Part shown: positions 6,378 through 9,495 of the stretch, piece after piece
How the letters are laid out: every line of letters begins with the position of its first letter
Numbering within the stretch: the first letter of the stretch is position 1
Assembly: GCA_020724325.1 (NCBI GenBank)
Contig: DYHC01000053.1
Span: forward strand, 1 to 9,495
Source of the DNA: Melioribacter roseus
GTDB lineage: Bacteria; Bacteroidota; Ignavibacteria; Ignavibacteriales; Melioribacteraceae
Length of the DNA stretch: 9,495 bases
Direction: 5' to 3'
Made by a program: the position numbers and the translations under genes
The notes under the pieces: model-generated
Seen by the model: the letters and a program-made list of their open reading frames with translations, nothing else
What the model was told of the DNA's origin: nothing
Databases searched by the model: none

Positions 6378-6438
6378 CTCTCCATAATTCCCCTTCTTTA
6401 GTTCGCCTCGCTCTGTAAGGCGGAGCGCGCTAGGAGAG
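6378..6438. terminator. Imperfect palindrome between convergent genes, possible bidirectional terminator
   Basis: CTCTCC (6378-6383) can pair with GGAGAG (6433-6438), enclosing a GC-rich inner hairpin CGCCT (6404-6408) with AGGCG (6418-6422), or alternatively CGCTC (6409-6413) with GAGCG (6423-6427). The flanking C-rich and G-rich runs also match loosely. It fills the 78-bp gap between the convergent radical SAM and peptidase genes, right after the radical SAM stop. There is no strong U-tract. The pattern resembles intergenic pyrimidine/purine inverted repeats scattered in some bacterial genomes. Confidence 0.4.
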
Positions 6439-6454
6439 GGAAATACAGGTCTTT

Positions 6455-8506
6455 CTAATTATATGTTGTCAAAAACGAATACTCTTTAGCATAGAACAAC
6501 ATCTGTTCGGTAAAGTCTGCCGGGTATTCAATATTAACATCAATAATTTTTTCGCCTTCCATAACCGGAACAAGTTTAGGATTAATAAATCCGGCATAAG
6601 GAGCAATATTAAGTTTCTTATAACGTTCTAAAACTTCTTTATGAATTTCCTGATCAACTTTAACTCCATAATTTTCTATAAAATTTTTACCGGCTTCGTA
6701 ATCACCCTCTGATTTAATTCTTTGAATTTCGCGCAGCAACTGCCCGAATAAATTCCTTAGCTTATCATAATCATTAATTACAAAGTATGTTTTACCATCT
6801 TTAACTTTTTTCTCGATAACACTTGTTCCATTTTCCGCCTTCCCTTTTTCATAAACCCATTTTGAAATTGCCTGACGGTTACGCATATGAGCCTGTTCAA
6901 TATTTGCGCCAGATTCAATTCTTGCTAATTGGGTCATCAAACCATTTCTAATATATGCATCATATTCTGTTTTGCCCGTTTCAAGCGAAGGCATTACACC
7001 GATATCAACCAGTTTATTATCCATTATAAAATAGAGTGCAACTAGATCGGCTCTGGTTTCTTCCAATGATGATGCGTAGTTCTTCAATGTTTCGTTCGGC
7101 TGACCAACGCCGGGATTCAACTGACCCGAGCCATGACCAATTACCTCGTGCATATCGGTGTGAAGATCGCTTGCAAGCGTGCCATACTTTTTAGCACGGT
7201 TAATTTCCTCCTTAGAGTAAGTAAATTCTTCCAGCAGTCCGCTCGTCTCAGTAGCTTTATTATAAGAGTAAACAATATTACCGAGATTAACCGATTTTGA
7301 ACCGTGTTCTTTTCTAATCCAATCTGCATTTGGTAAATTTATTCCGATCGGCGTAGAAGGGGAAGCATCGCCGGATTCAACAACAACCGTAATAACCTTA
7401 GCAGAAATTCCCGTAACGTTTTTCTTTTTATGTTCTGGCATAATTGAAGAATTATCTTCAAACCACTGAGCATTATCGCTTATCGCTTTAATTCGTTTTG
7501 TTGCTTCAACATCTTTGAAAGAAAGCACCGATTCGTAATTAGCACGATAACCTACTGGATCGTTATATGTTTCAATAAAACCGTTCACAATATCAATAAA
7601 CGAATTAGAGTCTTTAACCCATTCAATATTATATTCGTCCCATTTTTTTAGATCACCTGTTTCGTAATACTCAATTAATAATTCAAGAGTTTTCTTCTGC
7701 CGATCGCTTTCAGTATAATTGAGAGCTTTGCTAAGCCAGAAGACAATTTTTTTAATTGCCGCATTATACATTCCGCCGCGTTTCCAGTATTTCTCCACCA
7801 CCAGACCATTTTCTTTAACCAATTTGGAATTTAGCCCGTAGGAAACCGGTTTCGGATCATCCGGATTAATAATCTTTGCATAATAGTTTTCAACTTCTTT
7901 TTGAGTAACTCCTTCGTAAAAATTAACGGCAGATGTTTTTACCAGATCTGCTTTGGGATTCTGGTTAACTTTTACCGAATCAATATTCGGATCGAAAAGT
8001 ATCGGTATTAGTTTATTAAGCAGGTCGTCGATCATTTCGTCATTCTGAAGCGGTAATGAGAATTCATCGGATCCAGAAATAAGTTGACGGAAATATTCTT
8101 TAGAAAATTCTGGAGTGAATTTCTTGCTGGAATAATGATGATGAATTCCGTTTGAAAACCAGACACGTTTTGTGTACTCTAAAAATTTTGCGAACTCGGG
8201 TGTAGTTCTATCGCCGCTGTATGTTTCTACAATTCCCTCTAAAGTTCTTCTTATATATAAATTGTGTTTGTAATTTTGATCCCAGATAATATCCCTTCCT
8301 GAAAGTGCTGCCTGGTAGAGATAATAGAGCAGCGTTTTTTGACGCAGCGTTAAATCCTCAAACCCGGGCACCTTATAACGCTGAATCCGCAAATCAGCAA
8401 ATTGTTCGGTTACATACTTAAAGTCGTCTTGCTTCTGTTCTGTTGAGCAGTTCATAATTATTAATCCCGATAAAAATATTGTAAAAATGGCTGCTTTTTT
8501 ATTCAT
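6455..8506 (-). CDS. Dipeptidyl peptidase III (family M49 zinc peptidase), predicted lipoprotein
   Basis: This 683-residue protein removes dipeptides from the N-terminus of oligopeptides using one zinc. The M49 zinc motif is intact: H-E-V-I-G-H at 453-458, followed by G-S-G, with the second motif E-E-T-R-A-D at 482-487. The ligands are therefore His453, His458 and Glu483, with Glu454 as catalytic base. The 25-residue spacing between the motifs and the total length fit the bacterial form known from Bacteroides and are shorter than in the human enzyme. The N-terminus (K3-K4, hydrophobic 5-18, then I-M-N-Cys20-S-T) looks like a lipoprotein signal with a relaxed lipobox, so the enzyme is probably anchored outside the cytoplasm and used in peptide scavenging or turnover. 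It is transcribed alone, divergent from the ArsC-like gene with a 97-bp spacer. ATG at 8506 gives the signal sequence directly. Confidence 0.95.
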   Translation of the reverse strand: MNKKAAIFTIFLSGLIIMNCSTEQKQDDFKYVTEQFADLRIQRYKVPGFEDLTLRQKTLLYYLYQAALSGRDIIWDQNYKHNLYIRRTLEGIVETYSGDRTTPEFAKFLEYTKRVWFSNGIHHHYSSKKFTPEFSKEYFRQLISGSDEFSLPLQNDEMIDDLLNKLIPILFDPNIDSVKVNQNPKADLVKTSAVNFYEGVTQKEVENYYAKIINPDDPKPVSYGLNSKLVKENGLVVEKYWKRGGMYNAAIKKIVFWLSKALNYTESDRQKKTLELLIEYYETGDLKKWDEYNIEWVKDSNSFIDIVNGFIETYNDPVGYRANYESVLSFKDVEATKRIKAISDNAQWFEDNSSIMPEHKKKNVTGISAKVITVVVESGDASPSTPIGINLPNADWIRKEHGSKSVNLGNIVYSYNKATETSGLLEEFTYSKEEINRAKKYGTLASDLHTDMHEVIGHGSGQLNPGVGQPNETLKNYASSLEETRADLVALYFIMDNKLVDIGVMPSLETGKTEYDAYIRNGLMTQLARIESGANIEQAHMRNRQAISKWVYEKGKAENGTSVIEKKVKDGKTYFVINDYDKLRNLFGQLLREIQRIKSEGDYEAGKNFIENYGVKVDQEIHKEVLERYKKLNIAPYAGFINPKLVPVMEGEKIIDVNIEYPADFTEQMLFYAKEYSFLTTYN

Positions 8507-8603
8507 AACACTTCCAAAAAGTTTTCTAATGATTAAATTGGCGGTGCAAAATATAATTTTTGATTAAGCTAAACAATGATTTAACCATTGCTTTGATTTT
8601 GTT

Positions 8604-8948
8604 ATGAATATTCAAATAATCGGAATAAAAAGTTGTAACGATACACGAAAAGCCGAGCGGTACTTTAAGGAGAGAAGAATTCCGTTCCATTTTAGGGATT
8701 TGAACGAGAAGGGTTTGGCAAAAGGTGAACTTGATAATATTGTGAAAAAAATTCCAATGGAAGAATTAATTGACAGCGATGGAAAAGAGTTTAAAAAGCG
8801 AAATATGCAATACATGCGTTTTGATATTGAGGAAGAATTATTGAATGATGCGCTTCTTATTAAAATGCCCGTTGTAAGAAACGGCAGCGATGTTACGATT
8901 GGATACCAGCCGGAAACCTGGAAGAAATGGATTGAAGAGGCTGGTTAA
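8604..8948 (+). CDS. ArsC/Spx/YffB-like thioredoxin-fold protein
   Basis: This 114-residue cytoplasmic protein has the ArsC-family fold. N-terminal strand I-Q-I-I-G-I is followed by Cys11 in K-S-C-N-D-T-R-K-A, then F-K-E-R-R-I-P-F-H-F-R-D-L, a middle helix and K-M-P-V-V-R-N-G (87-94) with the cis-Pro at 89. It keeps the single N-terminal cysteine used by glutaredoxin-linked arsenate reductases. However, the arsenate-binding Arg that precedes the conserved Pro in plasmid R773 ArsC is Met88 here, and the later R-P-[PS]-E arginine corresponds to Gln102. It therefore looks closer to the YffB/Spx-like uncharacterised branch than to a working arsenate reductase. No ars gene is nearby. ATG at 8604 fits the fold, though no clear Shine-Dalgarno site is seen. 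The TAA stop overlaps the stop of the convergent HAD gene. Confidence 0.85.
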   Translation: MNIQIIGIKSCNDTRKAERYFKERRIPFHFRDLNEKGLAKGELDNIVKKIPMEELIDSDGKEFKKRNMQYMRFDIEEELLNDALLIKMPVVRNGSDVTIGYQPETWKKWIEEAG

Positions 8949-9495
8949 AAATTGTTGAGCAAAATTTTTCTTGACTCTAATTCTACAAGCAAATCTTCGT
9001 AAGATTTGAATTGAATTCCATCCCAGCCGCACGCTCTCGCGCCTTCAACATATTCGTAGATGTCGTCAATAAACAAATGTTCGATAGATGGTTTTTCCGT
9101 AAATCTCTCTACAACTCTATAAATTTTTTCTTCGGGTTTAATTGCACCTATTTCATGAGAAAGGAACAATTTATCGAAGTTGTTTAAGAATTGATAATGC
9201 TGATAGCCGTATTCTTTATGGATCTCATTCGTATTAGAGAGAAGGCAGAGCGTATAATGTTTTTTAAGCTTGGGAAGTAAATCTATTACATCTTGATTGA
9301 GAGTAAAGATATCGGAATAAATTTTGGAGAATTCGTCACCGGTTACTGTTCCATCCAGCCATTCGATCATTTGTGTAAGGTACTGATTGCGTGTTAATTC
9401 ACCTTTTTCGAATGAGCGGTGAATATGATAATTATCTTTATATAATTTAGCGAACCGATCGCCCAATCCGGGTTTAAGGTTATTGAAATATTTAA
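8945..9495 (-). CDS. HAD-superfamily hydrolase, N-terminus outside window
   Basis: The frame is open from the right edge to a TAA at 8945-8947, giving about 182 visible residues. A TTG at 9464-9466 could be called as a start, but the frame continues upstream with coding-like sequence, so the gene is cut by the window edge and motif I (the nucleophile Asp in DxD) is not visible. The other HAD motifs are present: motif II in L-L-S-N-T-N (visible residues about 84-89), the Lys of motif III in G-A-I-K-P (about 116-120) and motif IV F-I-D-D (about 141-144). The helical cap segment at the start and the C-terminal G-W-D-G-I-Q-F pattern fit the YihX/2-haloacid-dehalogenase-like subgroup, which includes sugar- and nucleotide-phosphate phosphatases. 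Substrate cannot be read from sequence. The gene is convergent with the ArsC-like gene and overlaps it by 4 nt. Confidence 0.85.
   Translation of the reverse strand, partial: KYFNNLKPGLGDRFAKLYKDNYHIHRSFEKGELTRNQYLTQMIEWLDGTVTGDEFSKIYSDIFTLNQDVIDLLPKLKKHYTLCLLSNTNEIHKEYGYQHYQFLNNFDKLFLSHEIGAIKPEEKIYRVVERFTEKPSIEHLFIDDIYEYVEGARACGWDGIQFKSYEDLLVELESRKILLNNF

Noticed and set aside
8574..8590. Possible operator CAATG-N7-CATTG before the ArsC-like gene
   Set aside because: Five-base arms in an AT-rich spacer are expected by chance, and no regulator is linked to it.
8604..8948. Arsenic-resistance locus
   Set aside because: Only one ArsC-family gene is present, with key arsenate ligands replaced and no arsR, arsB or acr3 gene nearby.

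Overview
The window is AT-rich bacterial chromosome, densely packed with intact housekeeping and regulatory genes on both strands. I saw no transposase, integrase, phage gene, RNA gene or CRISPR array. Several features suggest the Bacteroidota/Ignavibacteriota (FCB) group. These are an exported protein of the family often auto-named 'asparagine synthetase B' in Bacteroidota, a lipoprotein dipeptidyl peptidase III of bacterial type with a short spacing between zinc motifs, a short-loop histidine kinase placed before its regulator, and weak or absent Shine-Dalgarno sites at several genes. The taxonomic call is inference from remembered family resemblance, not a search.

Layout, left to right. 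The C-terminal part of a SAM-dependent methyltransferase (1-389, +) overlaps by ATGA the start of an exported glutamine-amidotransferase-like protein of unknown function (386-1636, +). A 180-bp spacer follows, filled with a phase-locked 7-bp repeat that folds into two hairpins. Next is a tight two-gene unit: a fumarylacetoacetate-hydrolase-family enzyme (1818-2477, +) and a small FmdB-type zinc-ribbon protein (2488-2733, +). A second spacer with a shorter heptad and inverted-repeat element separates it from a two-component system on the minus strand, with the histidine kinase (3655-4680) upstream of and overlapping its OmpR/PhoB-type response regulator (2955-3665). The divergent spacer at 4681-4897 has a plausible minus-strand promoter and an 11-bp-period direct repeat resembling the operator of an OmpR/PhoB-family regulator.

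A cobalamin-binding-type radical SAM enzyme (4898-6376, +) converges on a large lipoprotein peptidase of the M49 family (6455-8506, -), with an imperfect palindrome between them. Divergent from the peptidase is a small ArsC/Spx/YffB-like thioredoxin-fold protein (8604-8948, +). Its stop codon overlaps that of a convergent HAD-family hydrolase (8945-9495, -) that runs off the right edge.

The genes do not form one obvious pathway. The firm functional units are the kinase/regulator pair, the FAH/zinc-ribbon pair and the coupled methyltransferase/exported-protein pair. I do not see a clear new multi-gene system. The points most worth follow-up are the heptad-repeat spacers, the conserved exported GATase-like protein, the radical SAM enzyme of unknown product and the candidate autoregulatory operator of the two-component system.
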